The notes under the pieces are model-generated. The model was not told the DNA's origin. It was given only the letters and a program-made list of their open reading frames with translations, and made no database searches. A program made the translations under genes and the position numbers. This document shows positions 55,338 through 64,000 of a stretch of DNA of 64,000 nt, in pieces (the stretch's first letter is position 1; the number at the start of each line of letters is the position of its first letter). Source of the DNA: Maribacter polysiphoniae. GTDB lineage: Bacteria; Bacteroidota; Bacteroidia; Flavobacteriales; Flavobacteriaceae. The stretch lies in assembly GCF_003148665.1 (NCBI RefSeq), contig NZ_QGGQ01000002.1, forward strand, positions 558,001-622,000. The letters are read 5' to 3'.

Positions 55338-55880
55338 TTAAGCTGATTTACCTGCTTTTCTTCTTAATTGTTCTCCTACGAACTTGATTCCTTTTCCTTT
55401 GTAAGGTTCTGGTTTACGGAAAGAACGAATCTTTGCCGCTACCTGCCCTACCAATTGTTTGTCAAAAGAGGTAAGCTTTATGATTGGGTTCTTTCCTTTT
55501 TCTGAACTAGTCTCTATTTTCACTTCCGGAGCGATGTCCAAAACTATATTGTGTGAAAAACCTAAAGCCAAATCCAATTTCTGTCCTTGATGGCTGGCCC
55601 TATAACCAACACCTACCAATTCAAGCTCCTTGGTCCAACCTTTGGAAACTCCTTCGACCATATTTAAAACAAGTGACCTGTAAAGACCGTGTTTTGATTT
55701 GGAATCTATCGAATCCGATGGTCTTGTAACCCAAGCTTGTCCGTCTTCAATCTTTATAGCCACACCAGAAAACTCTTGAGTCAACTCACCCAGTTTACCT
55801 TTTACAGTAACCACATTCTCTTTTACATCTATAGTCACTCCTTCTGGAATTGCTATCGGATTATTACCTATTCTTGACAT
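55338..55880 (-). CDS. rplF: 50S ribosomal protein L6
   Basis: The 180-residue protein opens [21 protein letters not shown] and has [35 protein letters not shown] in the centre and [28 protein letters not shown] at the end, the full L6 pattern. L6 lies at the factor-binding site of the 50S subunit. Confidence 0.98.
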   Translation of the reverse strand: MSRIGNNPIAIPEGVTIDVKENVVTVKGKLGELTQEFSGVAIKIEDGQAWVTRPSDSIDSKSKHGLYRSLVLNMVEGVSKGWTKELELVGVGYRASHQGQKLDLALGFSHNIVLDIAPEVKIETSSEKGKNPIIKLTSFDKQLVGQVAAKIRSFRKPEPYKGKGIKFVGEQLRRKAGKSA

Positions 55881-55901
55881 TTTTTTACTCTTTATATAGT
55901 A

Positions 55902-56300
55902 TTAATACACATAGCATAAAACCTCGCCACCTACGTTTTCCTTCTTGGCCTGCTTACTGGTCATTACCCCATGGGAGGTAGAGACAATGGCTATTCCCAA
56001 ACCGTTCAACACCCTGGGCATATCACCGGAATTGGCATATTTACGTAGACCTGGCTTACTTATACGTTGTATTTTCTTAATTACAGGTTCTTTCGTTTCC
56101 TTGTCATATTTCAAAGCAATCTTAATCGACCCCTGAACTTTGTCCTCTTCAAATTTGTAACTCAGGATATATCCTTGATCGAATAATATCTTAGTTATCT
56201 CTTTCTTAACATTGGAAGCAGGAATTTCAACCACCCGATGTCCGGCTGAACTGGCATTTCTAACTCGTGTTAAATAATCTGCTATAGTATCTGTTACCAT
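55902..56300 (-). CDS. rpsH: 30S ribosomal protein S8
   Basis: The 132-residue protein has DTIADYLTRVRNASSAGHRVVEIPASNVKKEITKILFDQGYI at the start and the C-terminal signature GLGIAIVSTSHGVMTSKQAKKENVGGEVLCYVY. S8 binds the central domain of 16S rRNA. In enterobacteria it represses its own operon; whether that applies here is unknown. Confidence 0.98.
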   Translation of the reverse strand: MVTDTIADYLTRVRNASSAGHRVVEIPASNVKKEITKILFDQGYILSYKFEEDKVQGSIKIALKYDKETKEPVIKKIQRISKPGLRKYANSGDMPRVLNGLGIAIVSTSHGVMTSKQAKKENVGGEVLCYVY

Positions 56301-56367
56301 TTTTATTAAATTCGGTGACGGTTTTTAGCAATATCGCTAAACCTGAAACCAGTTTATTTATTTTTAA

Positions 56368-56637
56368 TTACCAGCTGGCTTTTTTGACTCCGGGAATCAA
56401 ACCTTGATTGGCCATTTCCCTGAATGTTACCCTTGAAATACCAAAAGTCCTCATGTACCCTTTAGGTCTTCCAGTAAGTTTACAACGATTGTGCATACGA
56501 ACAGGAGAAGCGTTTTTTGGCAATTTTTGAAGTGCTTCATAGTCACCTGCCTCTTTTAAGGCTTTACGCTTTTCAGCATATTTAGCAACTGTTCTCGCCC
56601 TTTTTCTTTCACGGGCCTTCATTGATTCTTTAGCCAT
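56368..56637 (-). CDS. rpsN: 30S ribosomal protein S14 (zinc-independent form)
   Basis: The 89-residue protein is the longer bacterial S14: [57 protein letters not shown]. Only one Cys is present and no CxxC pairs, so it is the C-minus (zinc-free) form. It lies between rplE and rpsH. Confidence 0.97.
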   Translation of the reverse strand: MAKESMKARERKRARTVAKYAEKRKALKEAGDYEALQKLPKNASPVRMHNRCKLTGRPKGYMRTFGISRVTFREMANQGLIPGVKKASW

Positions 56638-56638
56638 A

Positions 56639-57190
56639 CTAATTCTTTTTAAAAGGTAATCCTAATTCTGTTAATAATGATTTTGCTTCTTTGTCTGTTG
56701 GCGCAGAAGTTACAAAGGTAATATCCATCCCATTGATTCTATTGATCTTGTCAATATTAATCTCAGGGAAAATTATTTGTTCGGTTACACCCAAACTATA
56801 ATTACCACGACCATCAAAGCCCGTTGCTCGAATTCCTTGAAAATCCCGAACCCTAGGCAAAGCAGAAGTCACTAGGCGATCTAAAAATTCGTACATTCTC
56901 TCACCACGTAAAGTTACTTTGGCACCAATTGGCATCCCTTTACGTAATTTGAATGCAGCGACATCCTTTTTAGACATGGTTGAGACTGCTTTTTGACCGG
57001 TTATCATAGTCAATTCATCAACTGCGTGATCAATCAACTTCTTATCGGCCACGGCAGCACCAACACCTCTACTAACCACGATTTTCTCTAATTTAGGTAC
57101 TTGCATTACATTTTTGTAACCAAATTCCTCTTTAAGCGCATCAACGATACGCTCTTTATATTCTTTCTTTAATCTTGCAACGTAAGCCAT
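56639..57190 (-). CDS. rplE: 50S ribosomal protein L5
   Basis: The 183-residue protein has the block [48 protein letters not shown] and [33 protein letters not shown], typical of L5, which binds 5S rRNA and contacts P-site tRNA. It is one base from rpsN and two bases after rplX, which suggests tight coupling. Confidence 0.98.
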   Translation of the reverse strand: MAYVARLKKEYKERIVDALKEEFGYKNVMQVPKLEKIVVSRGVGAAVADKKLIDHAVDELTMITGQKAVSTMSKKDVAAFKLRKGMPIGAKVTLRGERMYEFLDRLVTSALPRVRDFQGIRATGFDGRGNYSLGVTEQIIFPEINIDKINRINGMDITFVTSAPTDKEAKSLLTELGLPFKKN

Positions 57191-57192
57191 AA

Positions 57193-57507
57193 CTAAATTA
57201 CTTCATTGGATTTCTTAGCAAACCTGATCTTCTTACCATCCCTTACTTCCAAACCTACCCTAGTAGCTTCGCTTGATTTTGGATCAATCAACGACAAATT
57301 GGAAACATGGATAGGAGCTTCTTTCTTAACAATACCACCTTGAGGATTGTTAGCACTTGGTTTCTCATGTTTGGAAACCATATTGGCTCCTTCTACGATA
57401 GCCTTGTTCTTTTCGATCAACACCTTTGTCACTTTACCTTCCGTACCTTTATGGTCTCCGGCAATGATCCTAACGGTATCTCCTGTTCTTATCTTTAACT
57501 TTTTCAT
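57193..57507 (-). CDS. rplX: 50S ribosomal protein L24
   Basis: The 104-residue protein has a KOW motif ([42 protein letters not shown]) and the C-terminal [32 protein letters not shown], the L24 pattern. L24 starts assembly of the 50S subunit. It lies 14 bases after rplN. Confidence 0.98.
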   Translation of the reverse strand: MKKLKIRTGDTVRIIAGDHKGTEGKVTKVLIEKNKAIVEGANMVSKHEKPSANNPQGGIVKKEAPIHVSNLSLIDPKSSEATRVGLEVRDGKKIRFAKKSNEVI

Positions 57508-57521
57508 TGTAGTATTAAATA

Positions 57522-57890
57522 TTAAAGCACCTCTGGGGCCAATGATACAATCTTCATGAATTGCTTGTCGCGCAACTCCCTGGCCACTGGTCCAAAAACA
57601 CGGGTACCTCTCATTTCACCGGTAGGATTCAATAATACGCAAGCATTGTCATCAAAACGAATATATGAACCATCCGGTCTTCTAACTTCTTTTTTGGTTC
57701 GTACCACAACTGCGGTAGAAACTGCTCCTTTTTTGATACCCCCATTTGGTGTAGCCTCTTTAACGGTAACAACGATTTTGTCTCCAATAGAAGCATATCG
57801 CCTTTTTGTACCACCGAGAACTCTAATGGTCAAAACCTCTTTTGCTCCAGTATTGTCTGCTACTTTTAGTCTTGATTCTTGCTGTAACAT
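57522..57890 (-). CDS. rplN: 50S ribosomal protein L14
   Basis: The 122-residue protein has [62 protein letters not shown] and [24 protein letters not shown], a standard L14. It lies at the subunit interface, where it also binds L19. rpsQ is one base upstream. Confidence 0.98.
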   Translation of the reverse strand: MLQQESRLKVADNTGAKEVLTIRVLGGTKRRYASIGDKIVVTVKEATPNGGIKKGAVSTAVVVRTKKEVRRPDGSYIRFDDNACVLLNPTGEMRGTRVFGPVARELRDKQFMKIVSLAPEVL

Positions 57891-57891
57891 A

Positions 57892-58149
57892 TTATTTAGC
57901 TCTTTCTAGGATTTCTACTAACCTCCAACATTTGGTCTTACTCATGGGACGGGTCTCCATAATTTTCACGGTATCACCGATATTACAATCGTTCTTTTCG
58001 TCGTGAGCAACATATTTCTTTGTTTTCAAAACGAACTTACCGTACATCGGGTGTTTTACTCTTTTTACTTCTGCCACAACAATGGATTTCTCCATTTTGT
58101 CACTAGTAACAACCCCTACTCTCTCTTTTCTTAAGTTTCTTTTTTCCAT
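57892..58149 (-). CDS. rpsQ: 30S ribosomal protein S17
   Basis: The 85-residue protein has [34 protein letters not shown] and [32 protein letters not shown], both S17 signatures. It binds 16S rRNA in the body of the 30S subunit. It follows rpmC by 13 bases. Confidence 0.98.
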   Translation of the reverse strand: MEKRNLRKERVGVVTSDKMEKSIVVAEVKRVKHPMYGKFVLKTKKYVAHDEKNDCNIGDTVKIMETRPMSKTKCWRLVEILERAK

Positions 58150-58162
58150 AAAGCAGAACCAA

Positions 58163-58354
58163 TTATTGGTTTTCCCTATTAGTTATTTCAGTAGCCAATC
58201 TTGCAACCGTTCTTCTTACTTTCTTTATCTGAAGCGGATTCTCCAACGGAGTAACAAAATGTGCCATTTTCAAATCAGCGTATTGCTTCTTATACTCAGC
58301 AAGCTTTCCCGTAAGTTCCTCGACAGATAACTTTTTAATTTCTAAATTTTTCAT
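58163..58354 (-). CDS. rpmC: 50S ribosomal protein L29
   Basis: The 63-residue protein has the all-alpha L29 pattern: [30 protein letters not shown] and [20 protein letters not shown]. It lies at the exit tunnel of the 50S subunit near L23. It follows rplP by 12 bases. Confidence 0.97.
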   Translation of the reverse strand: MKNLEIKKLSVEELTGKLAEYKKQYADLKMAHFVTPLENPLQIKKVRRTVARLATEITNRENQ

Positions 58355-58366
58355 GATTCCTTACGA

Positions 58367-58792
58367 TTAATTCTCATCTGTATAATCCCTTGCAATAACA
58401 AACTTTGTCTTTACAGGCAACTTTTGTGCTGCCAAACGCAAGGCTTCCTTCGCAATTTCCTGGCTAACCCCACCAACTTCGAACATAATCCTACCTGGTT
58501 TTACCACGGCAACAAAATATTCAGGGGCACCCTTACCTTTACCCATACGTACTTCCAATGGTTTTTTGGTAATTGGCTTATCTGGGAATATTTTAATCCA
58601 CAATTGTCCTTCCCTCTTCATAAATCTTGTTGCCGCAATACGGGCTGCCTCAATTTGACGGGAAGTCAAAAATGATGAATCCAAGGATTTAATGCCAAAC
58701 ATACCATTTGAAAGCTGATGACCCCTTCCAGAGTTACCCTTCATACGGCCCTTCTGCATTTTACGAAACTTGGTTCTTTTCGGTTGTAACAT
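58367..58792 (-). CDS. rplP: 50S ribosomal protein L16
   Basis: The 141-residue protein starts [20 protein letters not shown] and has the L16 blocks [60 protein letters not shown]16 helps shape the A site. It lies between rpsC and rpmC. Confidence 0.98.
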   Translation of the reverse strand: MLQPKRTKFRKMQKGRMKGNSGRGHQLSNGMFGIKSLDSSFLTSRQIEAARIAATRFMKREGQLWIKIFPDKPITKKPLEVRMGKGKGAPEYFVAVVKPGRIMFEVGGVSQEIAKEALRLAAQKLPVKTKFVIARDYTDEN

Positions 58793-58812
58793 TTCTTTAC
58801 TTCTTTAAAAAA

Positions 58813-59532
58813 TTACTTTCTACGACGTTGCTTTCTCTGACCGTCTTGCTTCCCACCTTTTCCACCTTGGCCTTTTTGCATTCCAACCAATGGGGAAAGT
58901 TCTCTCTTACCATAAACCTCACCTTTCATGATCCACACTTTAATACCTAATCTTCCATAGGTGGTGTGCGCTTCATGCAAAGCATAATCTATGTCAGCCC
59001 TGAAAGTGGACAATGGGATACGACCATCTTTATAGGATTCGGATCTAGCCATTTCAGCACCATTCAAACGTCCTGAAATCTGAACCTTTATTCCTTCTGC
59101 ATTCATTCGCATTGCAGCAGCGATAGACATTTTAATAGCCCTTCTAAAGGAAATTCTACTTTCAATCTGTCTCGCTATACTCGCAGCAACCAAATTCGCA
59201 TCAACCTCTGGCCTCTTGATCTCAAATATATTGATCTGAACTTCTTTATTGGTAATCTTCTTAAGCTCTTCTTTCAGCTTGTCAACCTCTTGACCTCCTT
59301 TACCAATAATGATACCTGGTCTAGCCGTTGTAACCGTAACGGTTATCAACTTCAACGTACGTTCGATAATCACCCTAGAGACACTTGCCTTAGAAAGACG
59401 TGCGTGAATATACTTTCTTATCTTATCGTCTTCAGCCAGCTTATCACCATAATCATTTCCACCGTACCAGTTAGATTCCCATCCTCTGATTATTCCAAGA
59501 CGATTTCCTATCGGATTTGTTTTCTGTCCCAT
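58813..59532 (-). CDS. rpsC: 30S ribosomal protein S3
   Basis: The 239-residue protein has the KH domain ([24 protein letters not shown]) and the C-terminal S3 block [59 protein letters not shown]. It ends in a basic tail ([17 protein letters not shown]). S3 helps form the mRNA entry. It starts one base after the rplV stop. Confidence 0.98.
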   Translation of the reverse strand: MGQKTNPIGNRLGIIRGWESNWYGGNDYGDKLAEDDKIRKYIHARLSKASVSRVIIERTLKLITVTVTTARPGIIIGKGGQEVDKLKEELKKITNKEVQINIFEIKRPEVDANLVAASIARQIESRISFRRAIKMSIAAAMRMNAEGIKVQISGRLNGAEMARSESYKDGRIPLSTFRADIDYALHEAHTTYGRLGIKVWIMKGEVYGKRELSPLVGMQKGQGGKGGKQDGQRKQRRRK

Positions 59533-59533
59533 T

Positions 59534-59941
59534 CTAGCTTGCTGTATTATTATTAGATCCCAATACCAATGTTACATGGTTTGAACGTTTTCTTATTCTA
59601 TGCGCTCTACCTTGCGGGGCCGGACGCAATCTTTTCAACATGGTTCCACTATCTACCCTTATCTCTTTTACGATAAGCTCAGCTTCCTCCATATTGGCAT
59701 CTTCATTCTTAGCTTGCCAGTTTGCCAAAGCTGATAAAAGCAATTTCTCCAATTTTCGAGAAGCTTCCTTCGAATTGAATTTTAAGATAGCCAAAGCTTT
59801 CTCAACCTCCACACCCCTGATCAAATCAGCTACCAACCGCATCTTTCTTGGCGATGTTGGGCAGTTATTCAATTTAGCAAAAGCCAATTGTTTCTTTTCA
59901 GCCTTGATTCTTTCGGCCATTTGTCTTTTTCGAACTCCCAT
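59534..59941 (-). CDS. rplV: 50S ribosomal protein L22
   Basis: The 135-residue protein has [23 protein letters not shown] near 21-43 and the C-terminal [33 protein letters not shown] block with the exit-tunnel beta-hairpin. It has a short Bacteroidota N-terminal extension ([18 protein letters not shown]). It lies three bases after rpsS. Confidence 0.97.
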   Translation of the reverse strand: MGVRKRQMAERIKAEKKQLAFAKLNNCPTSPRKMRLVADLIRGVEVEKALAILKFNSKEASRKLEKLLLSALANWQAKNEDANMEEAELIVKEIRVDSGTMLKRLRPAPQGRAHRIRKRSNHVTLVLGSNNNTAS

Positions 59942-59944
59942 AGC

Positions 59945-60223
59945 TTACTTTTTACCTTTATTCTTAGCCCCTGCATGACCCCTAAAAGATCGTGTTGGAG
60001 AAAATTCGCCTAATTTGTGACCTACCATATTCTCAGTAACATATACCGGAACAAATTGTCTACCATTATGAACTGCAACTGTCAACCCTACAAAATCAGG
60101 AGTAATCATTGAAGCCCTTGACCACGTCTTTATGACGCTTTTCTTACCGGAGGTTACAGTTTGTTGGATTTTCTTTTCCAAGCTATAATGAACGTAAGGT
60201 CCTTTTTTTAATGAACGTGCCAT
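59945..60223 (-). CDS. rpsS: 30S ribosomal protein S19
   Basis: The 92-residue protein has [75 protein letters not shown], the typical S19 signature. It lies in the 30S head near S13. It follows rplB by 12 bases. Confidence 0.98.
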   Translation of the reverse strand: MARSLKKGPYVHYSLEKKIQQTVTSGKKSVIKTWSRASMITPDFVGLTVAVHNGRQFVPVYVTENMVGHKLGEFSPTRSFRGHAGAKNKGKK

Positions 60224-60235
60224 TTGTTTTTCTTT

Positions 60236-61060
60236 TTATTTCTTTCTACGTTCTAATATATATCTATTCGTGCTCTTGGTTTTAGAACGAGTTCTAAATC
60301 CTTTTGCAGGAATTCCGTTTTTAGATCTTGGATGACCACCGGAAGCCCTACCTTCACCACCACCCATTGGGTGATCCACAGGGTTCATCGCTACAGGCCG
60401 TGTTCTTGGCCTTCTTCCCAACCATCTACTTCTACCAGCCTTACCGGAAACCAACAATTGGTGATCCGAATTGGACACAGCCCCAATAGTTGCTAAGCAT
60501 TCAGACAAAATAAGTCTTGTCTCCCCTGATGGTAATTTCACGGTAACAAACTTACCTTCCTTCGCCATCAATTGGGCAAATGTACCGGCACTACGTGCCA
60601 TAACAGCCCCTTGACCTGGCCTTAACTCTATACAAGAGATAATCGTACCCAATGGAATACTTTTCAAAGGCAAAGCATTTCCGATCTCTGGAGCAGCAGT
60701 CTCACCAGACGATACTGTCTGACCAACTTCCAAACCGTTTTGTGCGATCACATAACGTTTTTCTCCATCAACATATTCCAACAACGCTATAAAAGCGGTT
60801 CTGTTCGGATCATATTGAATTGATTTTACAGTAGAAACAACACCTTGTTTGTCTCTCTTGAAATCAATGACACGATACCTTCTCTTGTGACCCCCACCTC
60901 TGTGGCGTATGGTCATCTTTCCTTGACTGTTTCTACCTCCTGACTTTTTTAACGGAGCGAGTAAGCTCTTCTCCGGCTTATCAGTAGTAATGGAGTCAAA
61001 CCCATTTACTACTCTAAAACGCTGTCCTGGAGTGATTGGTTTTAATTTTCTAACTGACAT
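60236..61060 (-). CDS. rplB: 50S ribosomal protein L2
   Basis: The 274-residue protein has [44 protein letters not shown] in the first third and [39 protein letters not shown] near the end, both diagnostic of L2. The conserved His of the [10 protein letters not shown] block, important for peptidyl transfer, is present. It follows rplW by nine bases. Confidence 0.98.
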   Translation of the reverse strand: MSVRKLKPITPGQRFRVVNGFDSITTDKPEKSLLAPLKKSGGRNSQGKMTIRHRGGGHKRRYRVIDFKRDKQGVVSTVKSIQYDPNRTAFIALLEYVDGEKRYVIAQNGLEVGQTVSSGETAAPEIGNALPLKSIPLGTIISCIELRPGQGAVMARSAGTFAQLMAKEGKFVTVKLPSGETRLILSECLATIGAVSNSDHQLLVSGKAGRSRWLGRRPRTRPVAMNPVDHPMGGGEGRASGGHPRSKNGIPAKGFRTRSKTKSTNRYILERRKK

Positions 61061-61069
61061 TTTTTGTCT

Positions 61070-61360
61070 TTATAGATTACTGTAAAAATCAATTATATCA
61101 CCTTCTACAACATCAACGATCGCTTTTTTAATAGCATTCGTCTTACCATGCTGAATACCGGTTTTGGTATATCTTGTCTTTCTGCTAGGACCATAGTTCA
61201 TGGTTCTTACCTTTTTCACAGAAACACCGTAAGTTGCCTCTACAGCATCCTTGATTTGAATTTTGTTCGCCTTAGGATCCACAACGAAACCATAACGATT
61301 ATGCAACTCGCTATCCGCAGTCATTTTTTCCGTTATAATTGGCTTTATCAACACACTCAT
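61070..61360 (-). CDS. rplW: 50S ribosomal protein L23
   Basis: The 96-residue protein has SVLIKPIITEKMTADSELHNRYGFVVDPKANKIQIKDAVEATYGVSVKKVRTMNYGPSRKTRYTKTGI, standard L23. L23 forms the docking site at the exit tunnel for trigger factor and SRP. It starts six bases after rplD. Confidence 0.98.
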   Translation of the reverse strand: MSVLIKPIITEKMTADSELHNRYGFVVDPKANKIQIKDAVEATYGVSVKKVRTMNYGPSRKTRYTKTGIQHGKTNAIKKAIVDVVEGDIIDFYSNL

Positions 61361-61366
61361 GGTTTC

Positions 61367-61996
61367 CTATTTATTTAAGTTCGTTTCAATTCCTTCCAAA
61401 GAACCTTCCAACAATACTATATTATTTGCGTTTAATATCTTGTAAGTGCTTAATTCTGTGTTAGTTATAACTTCAGAATCTGCCAAATTACGCGAAGACA
61501 AATATACACCATTATTTGAATCACCCAACACAAATAAAGATTTTTTGTCTTGAAGTCCTAAAGACTTCAGAATCTGTACAAAATCCTTGGTTTTGGGAGC
61601 GTCAAAATCAAAATCCTCAACAACCATGATAGACTGCTCTTTTGTCTTAAGACTTAAAGCGGATTTTCTGGCCAAACGCTTAACGTTCTTGTTCAGTTTT
61701 TGGGTATAATCCTTAGGTCTTGGGCCAAAAATACGACCACCACCCCTAAAAATTGGCGATTTAATACTACCTGCCCTAGCGGTACCCGTACCCTTTTGCT
61801 TTTTGATCTTACGTGTACTACCGGAAATCTCACCACGTTCCTTAGCCTTGTGCGTTCCTTGTCTCTGATGAGCCAAATACTGCTTTACATCAAGGTAAAT
61901 TGCGTGATTGTTCGGTTCTATAGCGAAAACATTATCCGAAAGGTCTACCTTTCTTCCTGTTTCTTTTCCTTTAATATCTAAAACTGCTACTTTCAT
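61367..61996 (-). CDS. rplD: 50S ribosomal protein L4
   Basis: The 209-residue protein has [24 protein letters not shown], the extended loop [76 protein letters not shown] type block and a C-terminal globular part. I start at the ATG at 61996, which overlaps the rplC stop by one base (TAATG). The frame also has a GTG at 62005 that is less likely. L4 represses the S10 operon in E. coli; a leader lies upstream of rplC here. Confidence 0.95.
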   Translation of the reverse strand: MKVAVLDIKGKETGRKVDLSDNVFAIEPNNHAIYLDVKQYLAHQRQGTHKAKERGEISGSTRKIKKQKGTGTARAGSIKSPIFRGGGRIFGPRPKDYTQKLNKNVKRLARKSALSLKTKEQSIMVVEDFDFDAPKTKDFVQILKSLGLQDKKSLFVLGDSNNGVYLSSRNLADSEVITNTELSTYKILNANNIVLLEGSLEGIETNLNK

Positions 61997-62619
61997 TACT
62001 GCCACCTTTTAATGGTTACATAAGCGTTCTTATGACCAGGAACACAACCTTTTACCACTAAAAGATTTTTCTCTGGAACTACTTTTAAAACTTTAAGGTT
62101 TTGAACTGTCACCTTATCACCACCCATTCTACCGGCCATTTTCATTCCCTTGAACACTCTCGCAGGATATGAAGCGGCACCAATGGAACCTGGAGCTCTA
62201 AGTCTGTTGTGCTGACCGTGGGTCGCTTGGCCTACACCAGCAAAACCGTGTCTTTTCACAACACCTTGAAAACCTTTACCTTTTGACGTTCCAATTACGT
62301 CAACAAATTCACCTTCCAAAAACACATCAACTCCTACTGTGTCTCCCAATTTGTACCCATCTGCAAAACCTTGGAACTCAACGACTTTTTTCTTGGGAGA
62401 AGCACCTGCTTTTTTAAAGTGACCGACTTCGGCCTTATTAGCACGTTTTTCTGCCTTGTCATCGAAACCAAGCTGAAGGGCGTTATACCCATCAACCTCT
62501 TCGGTTCTGACTTGGGTAACTACGCATGGTCCTGCTTCAATGACAGTACAGGGAACATTCTTCCCATTCTCGTCAAAGATGCTGGTCATACCTACTTTTC
62601 TTCCTATTAACCCAGACAT
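61996..62619 (-). CDS. rplC: 50S ribosomal protein L3
   Basis: The 207-residue protein has [52 protein letters not shown], the central [58 protein letters not shown], and ends [14 protein letters not shown]. All are L3 signatures. It follows rpsJ after a 149-base gap that contains a structured leader. Its stop overlaps rplD. Confidence 0.98.
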   Translation of the reverse strand: MSGLIGRKVGMTSIFDENGKNVPCTVIEAGPCVVTQVRTEEVDGYNALQLGFDDKAEKRANKAEVGHFKKAGASPKKKVVEFQGFADGYKLGDTVGVDVFLEGEFVDVIGTSKGKGFQGVVKRHGFAGVGQATHGQHNRLRAPGSIGAASYPARVFKGMKMAGRMGGDKVTVQNLKVLKVVPEKNLLVVKGCVPGHKNAYVTIKRWQ

Positions 62620-62655
62620 ATTATTACTATTTATTAATTACTATTGATTATTTTC

Positions 62656-62764
62656 AAAAAAACAGGGCCAAAAATAATTCAGCCCTGAATTTATCTTTGT
62701 TTCCGTTTTTCCCTCGCACGCAGCTTGGGACATGTTAGCCCCACTTCTATCTGAAGCGGAACAT
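62656..62764 (-). promoter_or_regulatory. Candidate ribosomal-protein leader/attenuator between rpsJ and rplC
   Basis: On the minus strand, a few bases after the rpsJ stop, a hairpin ATGTT-CCGCTTC / GAAGTGG-GGCT-AACAT (62732-62764) has an outer 5-bp and an inner 7-bp stem with an asymmetric bulge. Further on, CAGGGC (62687-62682) pairs with GCCCTG (62668-62663), followed by seven T residues, an intrinsic terminator placed before rplC. A structured element followed by a terminator inside an operon is the design of an autogenous r-protein attenuator. L3 or L4 binding is an inference; no known leader family was recognised. Confidence 0.5.
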
Positions 62765-62768
62765 TTAC

Positions 62769-63074
62769 TTAGACCTTGATCTCGACCTCTACACCACTAG
62801 GAAGCTCTAACTTCATAAGGGCATCGATGGTTTTTGATGAAGAACTGTATATATCCAACAACCGTTTATAAGAACTCAATTGAAATTGCTCCCTTGATTT
62901 CTTATTTACGTGTGGAGAACGTAGCACAGTAAATATCTTTTTATGTGTTGGCAAAGGAATAGGTCCTGTAACCACCGCACCTGTAGTCTTTACCGTTTTA
63001 ACGATTTTCTCAGCAGACTTATCCACCAAGTTATGATCGTAAGATTTTAGTTTTATTCTAATTTTTTGACTCAT
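62769..63074 (-). CDS. rpsJ: 30S ribosomal protein S10
   Basis: The 101-residue protein has [64 protein letters not shown] and ends EVEIKV, the standard S10. In other bacteria S10 also binds NusB in antitermination. It lies 10 bases after fusA, as in many Bacteroidota, and is followed by the leader region. Confidence 0.98.
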   Translation of the reverse strand: MSQKIRIKLKSYDHNLVDKSAEKIVKTVKTTGAVVTGPIPLPTHKKIFTVLRSPHVNKKSREQFQLSSYKRLLDIYSSSSKTIDALMKLELPSGVEVEIKV

Positions 63075-63084
63075 CTTCTAAAAA

Positions 63085-64000
63085 TTAAGCGGTTATCCCC
63101 CTTGCTGCTTTAATTACTTCTTCTGCGATATTCGATGGTGTCTCAGCGTAATGCGAGAATTCCATAGTAGAGGTTGCCCTACCTGACGAAAGTGTTCTTA
63201 ATGAAGTAACATATCCAAACATTTCCGAAAGAGGAACCGTTCCTTTTACAACTTTAGAACCTGCCCTGTCTCCCATATCGGAAATCGTACCCCTTCTTCG
63301 GTTAAGATCCCCAACAATATCACCCATGTTTTCTTCTGGAGTCAATACCTCCAATTTCATGATAGGCTCCATGATTACAGCACCTGCAGCTTTTCCTGCA
63401 GCTTTGTAACCCATTTTGGCAGCTAATTCAAAGGACAATGCATCAGAATCCACAGGGTGGAAAGATCCATCCTTAAGAACAACCTTCATTGTATCCATTT
63501 CATAACCGGCAAGTGGTCCATTTTTCATGGCAGCCTGGAAACCTTTTTCTACAGAAGGAATAAATTCCTTTGGAATTCGACCCCCTTTGATTTGATCAAC
63601 AAACTGTAAACCTGTACCTTCGAAATCATCATCCGCAGGACCCATTTCGAAAACAATATCACCAAACTTACCACGACCACCGGATTGCTTCTTATAAGTC
63701 TCCCTATGTGCAGCGGTTTTCGTTAAAGCTTCTTTATATTCAACCTGAGGCTCACCTTGGTTTACCTCCACTTTGAATTCACGTCTTAATCGATCTACAA
63801 TAATATCCAAGTGAAGCTCACCCATACCGGATATGATTGTTTGACCTGAAGACTCATCAGTTTTAACTTGGAATGTTGGATCTTCCTCAGCCAATTTAGC
63901 CAAAGCCATACCCAATTTATCAACATCAACCTTAGTCTTAGGCTCAACTGCAATACCAATAACCGGATCAGGAAAGTCCATACTCTCCAAGACTATTGGA
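63085..64000 (-). CDS. fusA: Elongation factor G (N-terminal part outside window)
   Basis: This is the C-terminal half (about 304 codons) of EF-G, the GTPase that moves tRNA and mRNA through the ribosome. The visible part begins within [21 protein letters not shown] (domain III) and includes [35 protein letters not shown], the domain IV block [29 protein letters not shown] and the domain V region [17 protein letters not shown] and [20 protein letters not shown]. The GTPase domain lies beyond the window edge, so no start is given. It is followed by rpsJ. Confidence 0.97.
   Translation of the reverse strand, partial: PIVLESMDFPDPVIGIAVEPKTKVDVDKLGMALAKLAEEDPTFQVKTDESSGQTIISGMGELHLDIIVDRLRREFKVEVNQGEPQVEYKEALTKTAAHRETYKKQSGGRGKFGDIVFEMGPADDDFEGTGLQFVDQIKGGRIPKEFIPSVEKGFQAAMKNGPLAGYEMDTMKVVLKDGSFHPVDSDALSFELAAKMGYKAAGKAAGAVIMEPIMKLEVLTPEENMGDIVGDLNRRRGTISDMGDRAGSKVVKGTVPLSEMFGYVTSLRTLSSGRATSTMEFSHYAETPSNIAEEVIKAARGITA

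Noticed and set aside
61997-62005. GTG at 62005 as the start of rplD
   Set aside because: The ATG at 61996 fits the family start [10 protein letters not shown] and overlaps the rplC stop by one base, a common coupling arrangement.

Overview
The window comes from a member of the Bacteroidota, almost certainly family Flavobacteriaceae. The evidence is SusC/SusD and FecR/ECF-sigma systems, many putative lipoproteins with Bacteroidota-type signal peptides, several perfect copies of the Bacteroidota -7 promoter box (TAnnTTTG), A-rich start regions without Shine-Dalgarno sequences, and the flavobacterial order rplQ - carA - eno - gltA downstream of the ribosomal-protein cluster. No tRNA, rRNA, insertion sequence, prophage or CRISPR array was seen.

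Left part (1-14.9 kb): a LolE/FtsX-type ABC permease cut by the window edge, a divergent NamZ-type muramidase gene, a beta-helix lipoprotein, a decayed copy of the muramidase 3' end, a YkgJ-type cysteine-cluster protein, a methyltransferase, an archaemetzincin-like lipoprotein, queE, a HerA-like ATPase, alpha/beta hydrolases, a VOC protein and small membrane proteins. A 0.3 kb block of degenerate short repeats (6533-6844) lies before queE.

Polysaccharide or nutrient uptake part (12.9-22 kb, mainly minus strand): ECF sigma factor, FecR anti-sigma factor, STN-type SusC receptor and SusD lipoprotein, with two serine esterases nearby and no glycoside hydrolase in view. A second sigma/FecR/TonB-receptor system lies on the plus strand at 29.0-33.2 kb. 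It diverges from a repeat-built lipoprotein gene (27.2-28.9 kb), and the two promoter regions share a sequence motif with identical spacing.

Housekeeping part (22-46.9 kb): M13 peptidase, folD, ffh, mtfA-like peptidase, argS, an SDR/DUF2867 protein, a BCCT transporter, two guanidino-group hydrolases (CtlX and a DDAH-like protein), citrate synthase, glycogen synthase, enolase and carA. Most of the minus-strand genes have clear intrinsic terminators.

Right part (48.9-64 kb): the S10-spc-alpha ribosomal cluster on the minus strand, from fusA (cut by the window edge) and rpsJ to rplQ, including secY, infA, rpmJ and rpoA. rpsJ and rplC are separated by a structured leader that ends in an intrinsic terminator, a likely attenuator. 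Between rplQ and carA, usually neighbours in this family, sit two tandem paralogous secreted proteins and a stretch of protein-like but broken reading frames.

The parts most worth a second look are the possible pseudoknotted RNA between ffh and the repeat lipoprotein (26.95-27.15 kb), the insert between rplQ and carA, the shared ECF-type motif, the rpsJ-rplC leader, and the BCCT gene that has no ordinary start codon at its expected N-terminus.
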